Shown piece after piece: positions 1-12,099 of a stretch of DNA of 64,000 bases. Position numbers and translations under genes: made by a program. The stretch comes from Lactarius indigo (lineage: Eukaryota; Basidiomycota; Agaricomycetes; Russulales; Russulaceae). How positions within the stretch are numbered: position 1 is the stretch's first letter; the number at the start of each line of letters is the position of its first letter. The stretch spans positions 104,901 to 168,900 of the forward strand of contig JAFKAC010000114.1 of assembly GCA_025766275.1 (NCBI GenBank), written 5' to 3'. The notes beneath the pieces are model-generated. The model was not told the origin of the DNA. It did not search any database and worked only from the letters and a program-made list of their open reading frames with translations.

Positions 1-931
1 TCAAGTTTGTGAATACATTGACCGTGGCGATGAGTTGGAACAATGGTCATACCTGGACTTTTTCCTTGGATCTTACGATGGTGCTTATTTGAAACCAAAA
101 ACCAACACATGTGGCCGTACACCAAGCACACGTGTTCCCTACCAAATGAACAGCAACAGGGAAGGTCACTGTCGGATCATTAGATCTGCTGGCCATGAGA
201 CAATGCCTTATTTCCCCGGTCAATGGTTTTCAAAAAGAGAAGAAGCAACAGAAAATGGCCTATTTGAGGCATCCATGCTTGCATTGTTGAAACCATGGAG
301 GACGCTTACCACACTTAAAGAAGACAACGAAACATTCCGATATGCTTTCGACAATTTCATGTCCCATGCACCAGAAGGTGTACATGCAATTGTGACTAAT
401 ATAGAATTTTTCCATCAATGTTCTGACAGTGCAAGAGCACACAACACAGGCGACGAAAACATGCTTCACACCACTGCCAACGATCAGGACATATCTTTTG
501 ACAATGACCTGGACATGATTCCGAACACTGCAGACATAACAACACATAATGCAGAACTGTTTAATGACTTTCTCACAGAAGATGACATACTTACCGCTGT
601 GGACAGACCATTTTCTGGCCATACAAAAGATCATGCAGAAAAGGCTATCCGCATTGGAGAAACCTCCGGAGTACTTCATGAAACAACCTACAGCATCGCC
701 TATCAGAAACCTGCAATGTGAGTGTCTTCAGATCACATTCAGCAATTTGTTGCTTGGAAAACCACCCTTACTGCTACTAATCATGACGAAGCCGTGTCTG
801 ACATCTCTGTTGCTACACAGTTGAATGAAACTGAGTCAGACGGAAATCACAATTCATCATTCACAACGTGTTCACTCATCAGCAATGCTGCTGTCACCCA
901 ACTCCATGAGCCCCTTGTACAGTCAGATGCG

Positions 932-952
932 CCCCCCCCCCCCCCCCCCCCC
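932..952 (+). repeat. Poly-C tract (21 C) in helicase
   Basis: An uninterrupted run of 21 C inside the Helitron helicase reading frame. The frame upstream (through VQSDAP) and the frame downstream (NKRQAFAHEIV leading to Walker A) differ by one, so growth or shrinkage of this homopolymer is the likely cause of the frameshift. A base-calling error in the run is the alternative. Confidence 0.9.
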
Positions 953-1636
953 ATTAAACAAGCGACAAGCTTTCGCTCATGAAATTGTGTCAAACCATTT
1001 GCAAGCATACTTGGCTGGCGAAAACCCTCCCCAACGGTTGATGATAGTTCATGGGCAAGGAGGAACTGGCAAGTCTGCGCTGTTGAACCAAATTTCAAAA
1101 ACGTTTGAACAGCTGGGAGCTGCTTCATTGCTAGCAAAAACAGCCATGTCTGGTGTAGCTGCAAGTTTAATTGGTGGCAAAACCCTCCACGCTTGGGGTG
1201 CGCTACCTATTAAACCACCAAAATCTGACAAGTGGTTAACACATCCGACAAAAGAAGTTCAGAGTAGAAGAAAACAAAATATGGCAAACACATTATGGTT
1301 GACCATTGACGAAAAAGCATGCTTACCACATCACTCCTTGCACACTTGTCGCAAGTAACTGGTGTCGTTCGCACAGGACAACATACTGTGGATGCTTCCA
1401 CACCTTTTGGTGGGCTTAACATGATCTTATTCAGCGACTTTCACCAATTCCCACCTGTAGCTGCTCAACAAAAAAAATTATACAACTCCACTCCTTCACT
1501 TGATAACGAACTATGTCTTCTCGGAAAACACTTGTACAACCAATTTGACATCGTTATCAAATTGGAAGAACAAATGTGTATCCACGATCCCATGTGGAAT
1601 AATATCTTACAGCGTTCACGAACAGGGGACTGCACA

Positions 1637-1641
1637 TCTAA
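1637..1641. repeat. Target-site duplication of element A (left copy)
   Basis: The five bases TCTAA here are repeated exactly at 10447-10451, on either side of element A. A 5-bp duplication is normal for Ty3/gypsy integrases. Confidence 0.93.
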
Positions 1642-2089
1642 TGTAACACCATCACGACGTTAGCTCGACTTGAGCTTGCAAGGGGACGACTGCAACTTAG
1701 CTAATCACGCCAAAAGGCATATGGCATGAAGGCAACTTCTAGATGTTCGAAGACACTAGGATTCCGGCGGCACTCTATCCTAATAGAGGCAAGACTAGAT
1801 ATGAGACAAGAAGTGACGATTGAAGAAGACCAAGATGGCATATCTTGGTCTTCCACAGCTACCTTAAATACAAGAAGAGCAGGCTTTCAAGCACTGCTAT
1901 GAGTCACTGTAATGTAGCGTCCAATGTATTGTGTAAGTACTGCAATCCTAATACTACTACTACCCGTACTAGGATCAAGTCATCCTTCAATGCCTAACTC
2001 CTATTGTAAACCCCAAGTCCATGACTAATCTACCTTACTGCCGTAGTCACAACCGGTACAGTAAGGATCCAATATGCGCAACTGTGACA
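1642..2089 (-). repeat. 3' LTR of element A
   Basis: A 448-bp LTR starting TGTAACACC and ending GTGACA on the plus strand. The same sequence, with scattered substitutions, makes up 9368-10446 once the nested 617-bp solo LTR, its 5-bp duplication and a 9-bp tandem duplication are removed. It contains the imperfect inverted pair CCAAGAT / ATCTTGG that overlaps the predicted transcript start. Next to it at 2090-2101 the minus strand reads a purine tract (AAAAGGGGGTGA), the expected plus-strand primer. Confidence 0.93.
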
Positions 2090-2119
2090 TCACCCCCTTT
2101 TCAGTGTGAGACCCCAGAC

Positions 2120-5100
2120 TCACCGAAAGTCTCGCACCATCCACATAGACTGCTCCTCACTAATCCTCTCAAACACGTTCGCCTGCTCCAGTCGGTAGAT
2201 GCAGTCCATCTTGTCATCCTTTGCTGACAGCCGCATCATTTGAAGTTGCCAGATGCGGGCGGCGAGGCGCTCTTCTTCATATGCCGCTGCCCAATAGCAT
2301 GTCACCTCCGCAGTCAGGGACTCATCCCCGATGCGGTTCAGTGCGCGGTCTGTGATCTTGTCAGACACGAGGATGACTAGATCCTCGTGGGCGATGTGGG
2401 TGCGTCCTGCAGCTGACAGCATCGGATGGGCATAGAGGGGTTTGCTGTAGAGATGGGGGGAACTGGGGATAAGCCACAAGACAAAGGGGTTTGCACCTCC
2501 GACTATCTGAGTATGACTGGCATTCCTCTCTATGCCATCGGGTCCAGTGATGGGGAAGTGAATGTAATGGGGCTGTCGATTCACCCTGAACCCTTCAGGC
2601 GCAAGGACCTGCGCAGGGTCATCGTCATGCGTAATGGGGGTGTGAAATGTGACACTGGGCAATCGCACATGTCCTCGAGACATGGGGGTTCCATCGGTGT
2701 GGACAAGCCACGGGGTGATTTGGGGATCAGTAGGGTGGCTGTGCGTTCGAAGGAGGGGGTGTCTGACCGGGTAGTAATCTCCGTCCTCATGGTGAGCTTC
2801 GTCGACAGGGAACGAAGCCTGCGCTGCTGCAGCTCGCTCAATCTCTTCTGCGCTAAGCGCAACTGTTTGTCCACCCAGTCCTTCGCTAACCTCCACCAAT
2901 CCTCCGCTGCTTCTAACTCCTGTTGGGTCTTCGAGGGGACGCTTGGCAGGGAGAATTCCCCTTGTGCCAATGAGGTCGTCACCCGGGGGATGACCGTGAT
3001 GGGCTCGCAATTGCCATTGTTGTCTCGGAAGATGTGAGCGACGGCATGCTGCTCGTCATCGGGCTGGTGGGTCGGATCGGGGAACCTCTGTAAGACATTA
3101 GCCCACTCTTGAGCGGTGATATGCCCCACTCATATGTTTGCAGGTGTGTACAGAGTGAGCTGGACTAGTTGAACCACGGTTTCTTCGTCATTTTCAAGGA
3201 GGTTGGCGGCGTCTTGTGTAACTTGGTCGAGGAGGATCGCCGTGGTGACATGTTGGAGAGGGGAAGTGGGCATGGAAGTATGAGAGGATCGGATGTAGGA
3301 GGGATACTCTCCCTGGTCACCCATGGGCTGGCTTTTAAGATGTCGTATGGCTGTTCGGCCCGCTTGATACTCCTTTATCGCTTCCGGAGCAAATACATTG
3401 TCCTTATCGACCCACTGATTCTCCAAGTCCAGATACCCTTTCCACTTGACGAGGTATTGCAATTTCTTCTTTCTGCTGAGGTGCCAGGAGTCCAGGATGG
3501 CCTCAACTTCGTACTCCTCTTCGCCTTCCACAAGATCTGGTGGCAGACGTGGGAAGTTCTCGCCGTGAAAGGTCATACTCTTGTACGGTGTGAGAAGATT
3601 GATGTGGAACACTGGATGGATGCTCCACTGTGTGGGAAGTTCGAGACAGTAATTATAAGGGGACATCACCTGGACCACCTTAAATGGTCCATGGCGTCGC
3701 ACCACCAATTTTGCCGTAGGCTGATTGGTTCGTAGATGTCTTCCTTCCAACCAAACCTGGTCACTGACTTGGTAGCGTGGGGTATCTTTATGCCTGACCC
3801 AGCTATCTTGTGCCTTTTTGATAAGGTCTTGGGCGAGCTGGCGCGCTTCCCTCAGTTGTGTCAATCTGGTGATCACGTTCGGAATTGGGGATGGCTTATC
3901 TGTCCAATCGGCCGTCAGGTTGTACCCCATCAGAAGCATGAATGGTGATTGTATCGTGTGCTCGTGGGGCCAATTGTTGTGAGCGAATTCCGCTATGGGG
4001 AGATATGCCGCCCAGTTATCTTGGCACTCATTGGCCCAGAACCACAGATATTGCTTGAGCCATTGATTGGTTTGTTCAGACTGCCCATCCGTCCGTGGGT
4101 GATAGGCCGTTGAAATGTTTTGTTGGATGCCTAGTATGCAGCATACTTCTCTTGTGAACTTGGAGGTGAACCGGGGGTCGCAATCACTGATGATTTTACG
4201 TGGTAATCCAAATCGTCTGAACACATGGTCAACGTACAAAATGGCGGTACCCTCTGCCGTGATCTCCTCATTGCATAGGATGAATATGGATGCCTTGCTA
4301 CAGTCATGATCTGTAACAGTCAGAATACTGTCGTACAACTGTGAGGTTGGCAGTTTAGTGATGAAGTTCAAAGCAATGGTATGGAAAGGAGGGGCCTCCG
4401 CTATGGCAGTGATTGGGTGTAATGGTGCACAGGTTGGCCTGGTATTGACCTTGTTCCGCTGACACTCCACACACCCCGTGACGTATTCATACACGTCTCG
4501 GCAAATGCGTGGCCACCAATGGTGCCGCTCTACGATTCGTTGCATCCGACTTATTCCAGGGTGTCCATGTACTGGCGGGTCATGATGGTCTTGTATGATA
4601 GCTCGGTACGTCGCCATGGGTCCAGTAATCACCAATCGTCTGTCCTTGTACCATTCTCTGTCTATTTTTTTGAGGTGATGGGCGTCGACCCAGGTTTTAA
4701 TTATGGCGGGGTCTTGTTGTCACCTTGGTTGTTGCATCATGGGATGTATTTCCATCGTGCGTGCGACATTAGCAGCTCGTATGAACACTTCCAGAGGTAG
4801 GACGACCACACCTTGGTTATCTTCCTCTCTCTGATCGTAATCCAGCCGTCTTGATAGTGCATCTGCCCTGCTGTTGTTCTTCCCCTTGATATGATGGATC
4901 TTGAAATCGTACTCCATCAATTCTAATACTTCCCGGGCGACCCTTTGACTAATCTTTTGCGGTGTCTTCCAGTACTGCAAGTTCAGATGATCCGAGAATA
5001 TTTTGATCTTGTGTGGGGAACCTGCGAGTAGAGGTCGCCAGTGTTGGAGAGCTTTTATGATGGCGAGAAGTTCTAGGTTGTAGATGTCATAATTGCATTC

Positions 5101-7376
5101 TGCTTCACTCAGTGTTGCAGAATAGTATCCTATCGGATGCTTGTGCCCGTCATGTTTCTTTTGTAGGAGGACTGCACCCACCGCGAACCTGGAGGTGTCA
5201 ACCTCCAGCTCGAATTGATCCTGTAAGTTAGGGTGTGCCAGCACTGGTTCTTCGGTAACAAGGTGTTTGAGCGTCTTGAATGCACGATCTTCCTCCTCTG
5301 TCCACTGCCATTCAGTGTCCTTCCTTGTAAGTTGGTTTAGTGGTAGGGCGTGTGTAGCAAAACCTCAGATGAATAAGTGGTAAAAGTTGCAGAAGCCCAA
5401 GAAGGAGCATACATCCCTGACTTTTGTTGGCATCGGCCAATCCCTGATACCTCGAACTTTTACCAGATCCATACGTGTTACCCCCTTTTCAAGGATTACC
5501 CCCAGGTAATCCATCCGAGGTTGGTGGAAAAGGCATTTGTCAAGTTTGAAGTACAGGTCGTGTTCTTGAGCGACGCGAAGGACGTCCATTACTGCCGCAA
5601 TGTGGTCCGCGGAATCATGGCCCTCGCGCATCGCAATTCCGATGTCATCCATGTAGACTCTGATTACCGTGCCATGAAGTTCATGTTTTGCAATCATATC
5701 CCTGTAGATGTGGTTCATCATCGTTTGGAAGGTCGCGGGTGAGTTTGTGAGGCCAAAGAACATGACTGTTGGTTCAAAGAGGCTGAATTTGGTTTTGAAG
5801 GCCACCTTCTCCTGATCACCATCCCGAATGTGAATGTTGTTATACCCCCATTGGATGTTGAGTTTGGTATAAATATGTGTGTTGCTAAGGTTGTAGATAA
5901 GGTCTTGAATGAGAGGGAGGGGGTATTGGTTGCGTATGGTATGGGAATTAATTATCCAGTATGTAACGTTGTCACGACGTTAGCTCGACTTGAGCTCGAT
6001 GAGGCGGTAACAACTTAGCGAAGTATTCTTGCCGACACGACGACACGGAGGTCCGTGCCCTTGCCTTAGTAAATACGTGAAGGTATACCGGCAAGTCGTA
6101 CTGTTTGATAATAATCACAAGCAGAGTTGGATTTGAACGAGAATGGAGAGAGAGAGAGAGATAGAAACCCAAAACAAGTGACGATTCAAGAAGACCAAGA
6201 TGGCGTATCTTGGTCTTCACTAGACACTATAAATACAAGTCGAGCAGGCTTACAAGCGCTGCTATGAGTCACAGTAATCTAGTGTCCAACATATCGCAGA
6301 AACATTGCAGACACTAATACTACTAGTACCAGTATTAGTGGTGTTGGTCATCAGTCAGCTATCGCCCCTTATCGCCTATCGTACCACCGTATCACCGTAA
6401 GTAAGTCCGCGACTAATATACCTTACTGCCGTAGTCGCAACCGGTACAGTAAGGGTTTCCATGCAAAACGTAACACAGTAGTCCTGTACCAGATGTAGTT
6501 TTCTGTCCTTCTTTTTAACAAAGAAGAATGATGAAGTGTACGGGGAGATGGAAGGGTGTAAGTACCCTTGCTTGAGCTTTTCGTCTAGAAATTCCTTGAG
6601 CTTGCCCTCTTCTTCTTGCGTTAGCAGGTATATCTTGCAGTCTATTGTGGATGGGGTATTTGGTTTGAAGTCGATGGCATGATCCCATGGCCTGGCGGGA
6701 GGGAAGCATTGAGATGCTTCTTTGCTGAAGAGCTTTTGGAACGCCTGGTAAACCGCCGGTAACTCCACAGGTAGTTCCTCCCCCTTGGCTTGAATTGCTA
6801 ACTCGGTGGATGTGGTAGTGCATAAATACACATCTTCTTTGTCTAAATCTGCAGCTATTTCTTCTTTCTGATCATCAGTGAGGGCAGCTGCAATGACGGT
6901 GTGGCAGTGTAGACTGTCCTGCGTACTAATTACCATGGGCATGACCTCCTCATGTATCACCGCGTCTTGCCAGTTGATAGTGGGCTTGTAAGTTGCCAAC
7001 CACAGGTATCCCAGCATGACGTCCTCGGTTCCAAGGTCCATTATCAAGAATTGCATGGTCCTATGATATCCTTTGGCGTATACATCGAGGTCAGTGAAGT
7101 GAGTGATAGACCCAGCTTTATTTTCCGTGTTATCAATGTTCCAGATCTTTCATGGTTGGGTCATCGGTTGGACTCCAATGCCCATTCTTTTTGCGAAGTT
7201 TGGGTGTATGAAGTTGTCAGTGGCTCCTGAGTCCACCAGTGCTTTTATGTCGGCCATTCAGTAATTTGTGCGAATCGAGACTGGAATTCGAAGAGAACAA
7301 AAGCACATCATGATTACAGAATTACAATTTAAAGCCCTCACCCAGGCCGATGGGTTCAGGTGCTCCGAAAACCCTC
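2120..7376 (-). pseudogene. Element A pol (protease, RT, RNase H, integrase, chromodomain, tail), broken
   Basis: Decayed chromovirus polyprotein on the minus strand. Reading from 7376 one sees the protease motif DSGATDN, the start of reverse transcriptase (near 6480-6600), then after a solo LTR the rest of RT with VYMDDIGIA near 5650, RNase H (near 4720-5240), integrase with an HHCC zinc finger and the core residues in TVTDHDC and ISDCDPRF (one R changed to C), a chromodomain (YEVEAILDS...LVKWKGY) near 3400-3530, and a tail of more than 300 residues ending at the TGA 2120-2122. The frame changes near 5240-5365, 4635-4720 and 3010-3130, and many CGA or TGG codons read as stops. Pol enters in the -1 frame from the GGGAAAA heptamer at 7377-7383. 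Every domain finds its partner in element B. It cannot encode a working enzyme. Confidence 0.9.
5962..6475 (-). repeat. Solo LTR nested in element A reverse transcriptase
   Basis: A 514-bp sequence beginning TGTAACG and ending GTAACA, flanked on both sides by CAGTA (5957-5961 and 6476-6480). It splits the RT frame of element A between the parts matching KLHPVQDYC and NQYPLPLI in element B. Both ends resemble element A's own LTR (ACGACGTTAGCTCGACTTGA at one end, CAACCGGTACAGTAAGG at the other), while about 200 bp in the middle differ. It is therefore a relative, not a copy, of the host LTR. An internal region has probably been removed by LTR-LTR recombination. Confidence 0.92.
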
Positions 7377-9347
7377 TTTTCCCCACAGGTCGTGCAATAT
7401 CAGGTCCTTTACTTCATCCGGGGCGTTGGCTACTCCTGTAAGCCACTCTTTGGCCCATTCTTCTGCAGTTTTGCTTGTCGAGGCGGCCTGTATTTGGGCC
7501 GGCAGTACTTCTTGTGCATAGTAGTCTGTTTCGGTCATCCGGACAGCGGAGGGTCCAGGATTCTGTGGCTGCCACTGTCACGGCTGTCTGGGGTTGGGGC
7601 AATTTCATGAGAGATGGCCAGGCGCATTACAATTGTAACATAGCACCGTTCTTAGATCTCATCGGGACCCTCCTCTTCCTTGTCCCCTCGCCCCCGGCCC
7701 TCCTCTTGGTGGGAAGGGGGGCAGGCCTGTGTATGGCGGCTTGTTGTAGTCAATTTCTTCCAATCCCGCCAATCTAGCCTTAACTCGATCGGCAGACGTA
7801 TCCATTGCCCATGGGTCTGCGAGGTTTTGAGGGACAGTCCACCCGGCATTGCCCATTTTCTTCGGCTTGTTATCCTTGTATTCATCCACTCTGGCTCGGA
7901 TATGGATGTAGTTGCATTGTTGGCAAAGCGTTGCTTGCTTCCACTCGTCAAATGTTTCTGGTTCATCCAGATCGTAAGTCTTCTTGTACAACTTTTTGGG
8001 CAGTCCTTTGGTGAATAGGTCGATGGTTTGGGGGTCGTTGAGGCAATATCCTGCTTTCCTGGCAGCTTCTTCAAATTCATTGACATATTTGTCAATGTCT
8101 CCGTTGATCATTTTGAGCCCCTTCCTTAGAAGTGCTTGAGCTTGTTCACGTTCGAGGGTGTTGACGAACCTTTGGTTGAAACCCTCTGCTACTGCGTTCC
8201 ATAGATCTCTTGTATGTTGATCTATTCCTCGTTGTATCTGCCAGTTGAGCCATTTGAGGTACAACAGTACCCATTCGCTGACCAACACCCCTTTGATGTA
8301 GGAGAGAAATAGGAGACTTCACTGGTAGTCGTTGCACATGATGGGGGTGTCAAGGTTCATCCCCCAATATATGTGCCATTGCATGAGGAACAAGTCCACC
8401 TTAGTGCGATCTCTGTCAAAAATGGTGGGGGGTTCACCTGTTAGTTTCTCATGTCCATGTCCTCCTCCTCCTCCACCTGGTGGGCCTCCACCTCCGCCTC
8501 CACCTGGGGGTCCCCCTCCCGGTGGATTGTTCGGGAGGTCCGGTGGGTTTCCTCCTCCTCCTGGTCGTCAAGGGAAGTCCCCTTTGGGAGGTCCTCCCCA
8601 CCCTGGCAGGGGGTTGAGCGATAGTCCTTGTCTTCGCCCTCCTCCTGATGGAGGGGTGCCTTGATCGGGTCCAATAGCCTGAAAAATTGCTGCGTTGTCT
8701 GCAGTCATACGATGCCCCGTTTCGGGGTTGATGGGTAGAAGGTGTCATTGGGACTCTTGTCTGATTGCTTCAGCCACTTCTCACGCCGCTTGTTCTCTTA
8801 CTGTCATGATTTCTTCCGCCGTCATCGTAGTTGTGGCCATTTCTGCTGTGGGTGATCGTACATGAATGACCTCTGGTTGTTCTGAGATGTGCAGAGACTC
8901 AGCTTGTTGGATGGTGTATTGCTCAATAGGTCTGACGCTTGCTGGTCAGTTTTCTTCACTTTGTTCTTCTTCTTCTGTTTCTTCACTCACTGCCTCTCTG
9001 GTGGAGTGTTCTCGTATTTGGCCGTTGATTGGCCCCCAATTGGCTCACGTATTGAGTTCATGCACGTTGATGTCACACTGATACTGTCTTCCTGCTGGTC
9101 TGACAACGTCCCAGCGATGGTCTACGGGGTTCCACGTAACTTCCACCCAGCACAGATGGTTGAAATTGAACTCAACAGGTCTGAACCTCGTGGATCCGTT
9201 GAATTCTACAAAATATCCGGTTTCGTCTCCTCGGTCCCTCCAACAGGCTGCTCCTAGGAATCGGGTTGGTACGTTTCAATCCCCTCTTCGTTCCAGATGA
9301 TATGGATGGAAACTCATCCACTGATCACGGGTGTTGACAGTCGCCAC
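7356..9347 (-). pseudogene. Element A gag, broken
   Basis: Decayed Gag on the minus strand. The N-terminal part (above 8946) matches 19599-19994 of element B. A Pro/Gly-rich block (near 8450-8640) is followed by the retrotransposon capsid region (DRTKVDLFL, LFTKGLPKKLY). The CCHC zinc-knuckle seen in copies B and C is not readable here in the same place. Stops are present at 8946-8948, 8745-8747 and 8319-8321, the first two at exactly the sites where element B also has TGA. The frame ends at TGA 7356-7358, just after the GGGAAAA heptamer. There is no clear ATG at the 5' end; the frame starts with GUG in an A(-3)/G(+4) context as in element B. Confidence 0.85.
7377..7383 (-). other. Candidate -1 ribosomal frameshift heptamer, element A
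   Basis: On the minus strand the gag frame reads TGG GGA AAA; the heptamer G GGA AAA has the X XXY YYZ form. It lies eight codons before the gag stop, and the -1 frame from it leads into the protease. The same heptamer and frame relation are kept in element B (29505-29511). Confidence 0.65.
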
Positions 9348-9354
9348 AATGGAT

Positions 9355-9365
9355 ATCTTGGTCTT
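9355..9365 (-). promoter_or_regulatory. Self-primer binding site of element A
   Basis: Two bases inside the 5' LTR the minus strand reads AAGACCAAGAT. Its reverse complement, ATCTTGGTCTT, is in the LTR just downstream of the TATA-like TTTAAG, where transcription should start. No match to a tRNA 3' end is obvious. This is the Tf1/sushi-type self-priming arrangement. Confidence 0.7.
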
Positions 9366-9367
9366 AA

Positions 9368-10446
9368 TGTAACGCCGTCACGACGTTAGCTCGACTTGAG
9401 CTTGCAAGGAGATGACTGAGATGACTGCGACTTAGCTAATCATGCCAAAAGGCGTATGGCACGAAGGCAACTTCTAGATGTTCGAAGTGATAAACAGCAT
9501 GCAGAGATCCAATACTCACAGTGAGACAAAGTGTACTGTGGTGAGATAAAGGGGCAGCTGGTAAGCAGCAACAGAGAGATCTTGCAGAGGTGAAGCAAAA
9601 GTGTCTGGCACACAAACAGTGAGAACTGATGTTATACATTGGAGGGAAGGGAGCTTACCTGGCACACAAACAGTGAGAACTGATGTGGACCAGGAGCGTA
9701 CATGGTACTCTACTTATACACTTTCTGGGAGTGACACTATACAAGGGATGTAACACAAGTCACGTACTACAAGACAGTTATTGTTCTACAAATGGACAAA
9801 GGAGTGGACATTCTGAGAACAAGGGCAGAAAGAACAAGGAGAGTCTAGAAGTAAGTGATATCATAATGACATCATAATAAGGATAGAACAAAAAAGAGAA
9901 CAAAGAAAGATACAAGAACGCATAGTACAATGAACAGTCTGGATATGTCCATATGATGTCACTGTACATGATGTCATAGATAAACAAGTCCAAGATTGTA
10001 CAGATCAAATCTAATCTAAAGCGGTCCTAATTAATCTACAGCAGTCCGTATCTGTAAGTCCGGTCCGAATGAGCCACTAAGTGCACAAGGGTCACTTATC
10101 AACACGAAGACACTAGGATTCCAGCGGCACTCTATCCTAATAGAGGCAAGACTAGATATGAGACAAGAAGTGACGATTGAAGAAGACCAAGATGGCGTAT
10201 CTTGGTCTTCCACAGCTACCTTAAATACAAGAAGAGCAGGCTTTCAAGCACTGCTATGAGTCACTGTAATGTAGCATCCAACGTATCACATAAGTACCAC
10301 AATCCTAATACTACTACTACCTGTACTAGGATTGAGTCATCCTTCAATGCCTAACTCCTATCGTAAACCCCAAGTCCGTGACTAATCTACCTTACCACTG
10401 TAGTCACAACCGGTACAGTAAGGATCCAATATGCACAACCGTGACA
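9368..10446 (-). repeat. 5' LTR of element A with nested solo LTR
   Basis: The 5' LTR of element A (minus strand), expanded to 1079 bp by a solo LTR at 9488-10104 plus its 5-bp duplication and by a 9-bp tandem duplication (GAGATGACT) near 9407-9424. Outside those it aligns along its whole length with 1642-2089. It ends at 10446, followed by the TCTAA target duplication. Confidence 0.92.
9488..10104 (-). repeat. Solo LTR, family S1 (copy 1)
   Basis: A 617-bp sequence with TG...CA ends (TGATAAACAG to TTATCAACA), flanked by CGAAG at 9483-9487 and 10105-10109. It is the reverse complement of the copies at 11325-11942 and 35110-35720. It interrupts the 5' LTR of element A exactly, so it arrived after element A. 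No internal region is left. Confidence 0.93.
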
Positions 10447-11324
10447 TCTAACGACCTTGTAGAAATGCACAAACTGATACTTGGTACATCCGAATGCGTC
10501 CTGCCAGATTTCACTCAGCAGCCATGGTCCAATGTCATTCTGGTTATGCCACGCAACAGTGTCAGCACATTGTGGAATGAGGCCATGGTAAACCAACATT
10601 CTTGCAAGACAGGTCAAACACAATATATTGTATATGCCCTAGATAGCTGTGAAAAAAAACCGTTGACACGACAACAACAGCTGGTAATTGCTCATCTGAA
10701 GCTAGAACAAACCAATCGTCTACCAAACAAAATTCATTTGGCTGTTGGTATGAAAGTGATGATTCTCGAAAACATAGCACCAAATGCAGGTCTTGCCAAC
10801 AGCTCTCAAGGAATTATCTCTGACATTATCCTCAACCCTAGAGAAGTTCTCGAAGATGAAAACGCTAACACCATTCGTCTCCATTTCCCCCCTGCTGCCA
10901 TTTTTTTCATCCCACAATCCAACCGAAAACAAAAAATTGATGGACTACCAATGGGAACTGTTCCTGTTTTCCCGTCACATAAAAAATTCCAGTTGGGTGG
11001 ATCCACTGGAACCACTGTTGATCATCATCAACTACCACTGACTCTGGCATATGCCTTCACTGACTACAAATCACAAGGACAAACTATTGAATGTGTCATT
11101 GTCAACCTTGCAAAACCGCCATCAGGTTGTTTAACACCATTCGACGCATATGTCTCCCTCTCTAGAAGTCATGGAAGACAAACAATATGGTTCTTATGGG
11201 ACTTTGAAGACAGCATTTTCACTACCAGCCCAAATGCAGACCTTCGAAATGAGAACTTGTGACTTGCAGCATTAGAAGTCACCACAGAAGAAAGACACAA
11301 ACGTGGAGACTTTCGAATGCAAAC
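10447..11324 (+). pseudogene. Helitron PIF1-type helicase, 3' part
   Basis: C-terminal half of the helicase that ends at 1641, reading straight on through the target duplication as TSND. It has the late PIF1 and Helitron motifs: an AVGMKVMILENI block near 10740-10780 and the UvrD-like LAYAFTDYKSQGQT followed by ...AYVSLSRS near 11047-11165. An in-frame TGA at 11260-11262 follows RNENL; beyond it the frame goes on (LAALEVTTEERHKRGDF) up to a solo LTR at 11325. The TGA fits a CGA to TGA transition, so the original C-terminus was probably longer. The frame is otherwise intact for 290 codons. Together with the 5' part it is one disrupted helicase. Confidence 0.85.
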
Positions 11325-11942
11325 TGTTGATAAGTGACCCTTGTGCACTTAGCGGCTCATACGGACTGGACTTGCAGCATGGACTGCTTTAGATTAGATA
11401 TACAGGACTTGTAGATTAGATACTGTTTGATCTGTACAATCTATTACTTATCATTGTGTCACCTATGACATCACTGTACTATGACATCATGTGGACTCCT
11501 CTGGACTTGCCATTGTACTATGCCTTTGTTCTTTCTTTAGCTATATCTTTATTGTGATGTCATTATGATATCATTACAGTCTGGACTCCTATTGTTTTTT
11601 GCGCTCCTTGTTCTCCATCTGTACATTCCTTTTGTCCACATGTAGAACAACGTCCCTTGTACTCTGTGACCCTATGTTACATCCTTGTAGTAGTGTCACA
11701 TCTGTAAAACAGTATAAGTAGTGTACCATGTACACTCCTGGTCCACATCAGTTCTCACTGCTTGTGTGCCAGGTATGTTCCCTCCTCTGTAATATTAACA
11801 TCAGTTCTCACTGCTTGTGTGCCAGACTCCCTTTGCTTTACTTGCAAGATCCCTGTCTCACCTCTGCTTCCAGCACTCCAGCATATCTCACCACAGTCTA
11901 CTTTGTCTCTGTGAGTATGCCCTCTGTGTTTGCTGTTCATCA
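11325..11942 (+). repeat. Solo LTR, family S1 (copy 2)
   Basis: A 618-bp solo LTR from TGTTGATAAG to GTTCATCA, with an exact CAAAC duplication at 11320-11324 and 11943-11947. It carries a TATA-like AGTATAAGTAG near 11711 and a short internal repetition of TCAGTTCTCACTGCTTGTGT. It sits in the tail of the Helitron helicase frame. Confidence 0.93.
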
Positions 11943-12099
11943 CAAACAGTACACGATGGAACACACTCATCATCATAAAGGTGCATTTCTCTTTTTTCCA
12001 CATCATTCTCCACTTAATTGACTCTACCAACGTCTTCAGCATTTTCATTGTACAATACACCACGAACACTACATACTCTTACATGGACAAGTACTCTCA

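Larger units (their letters stand above)
1..1641 (+). pseudogene. Helitron PIF1-type helicase, 5' part, broken
   Basis: Left part of the helicase region of a Helitron rolling-circle transposon; the frame is already open at the window edge, so the Rep domain lies outside. The first 230 residues resemble the linker between Rep and helicase in fungal Helitrons. The Walker A motif GQGGTGKS lies near 1055-1078 and the helicase motif FSDFHQFPPV near 1431-1460. Breaks seen: a TGA at 719-721 with the frame continuing; a run of 21 C at 932-952 across which the frame changes; a one-base slip in an A run near 1310-1315. The reading TSND then continues at 10447 after removal of element A and one copy of its 5-bp target duplication. 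Assignment to the Helitron helicase rests on motifs plus Helitron-like flanking regions; a cellular PIF1 is unlikely. Confidence 0.8.
1642..10446 (-). mobile_element. Element A: Ty3/gypsy chromovirus inserted in the Helitron helicase
   Basis: An 8.8-kb LTR retrotransposon read on the minus strand: 5' LTR 9368-10446, self-primer site 9355-9365, gag, pol with chromodomain and a long C-terminal tail, purine tract and 3' LTR 1642-2089. It starts TG and ends CA and is bounded by TCTAA on both sides. It is inactive: gag and pol hold several stops and frameshifts, one solo LTR sits in the reverse transcriptase (5962-6475) and another in its 5' LTR (9488-10104). It is a sister of element B (19132-34742), in the opposite orientation. 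Confidence 0.93.
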
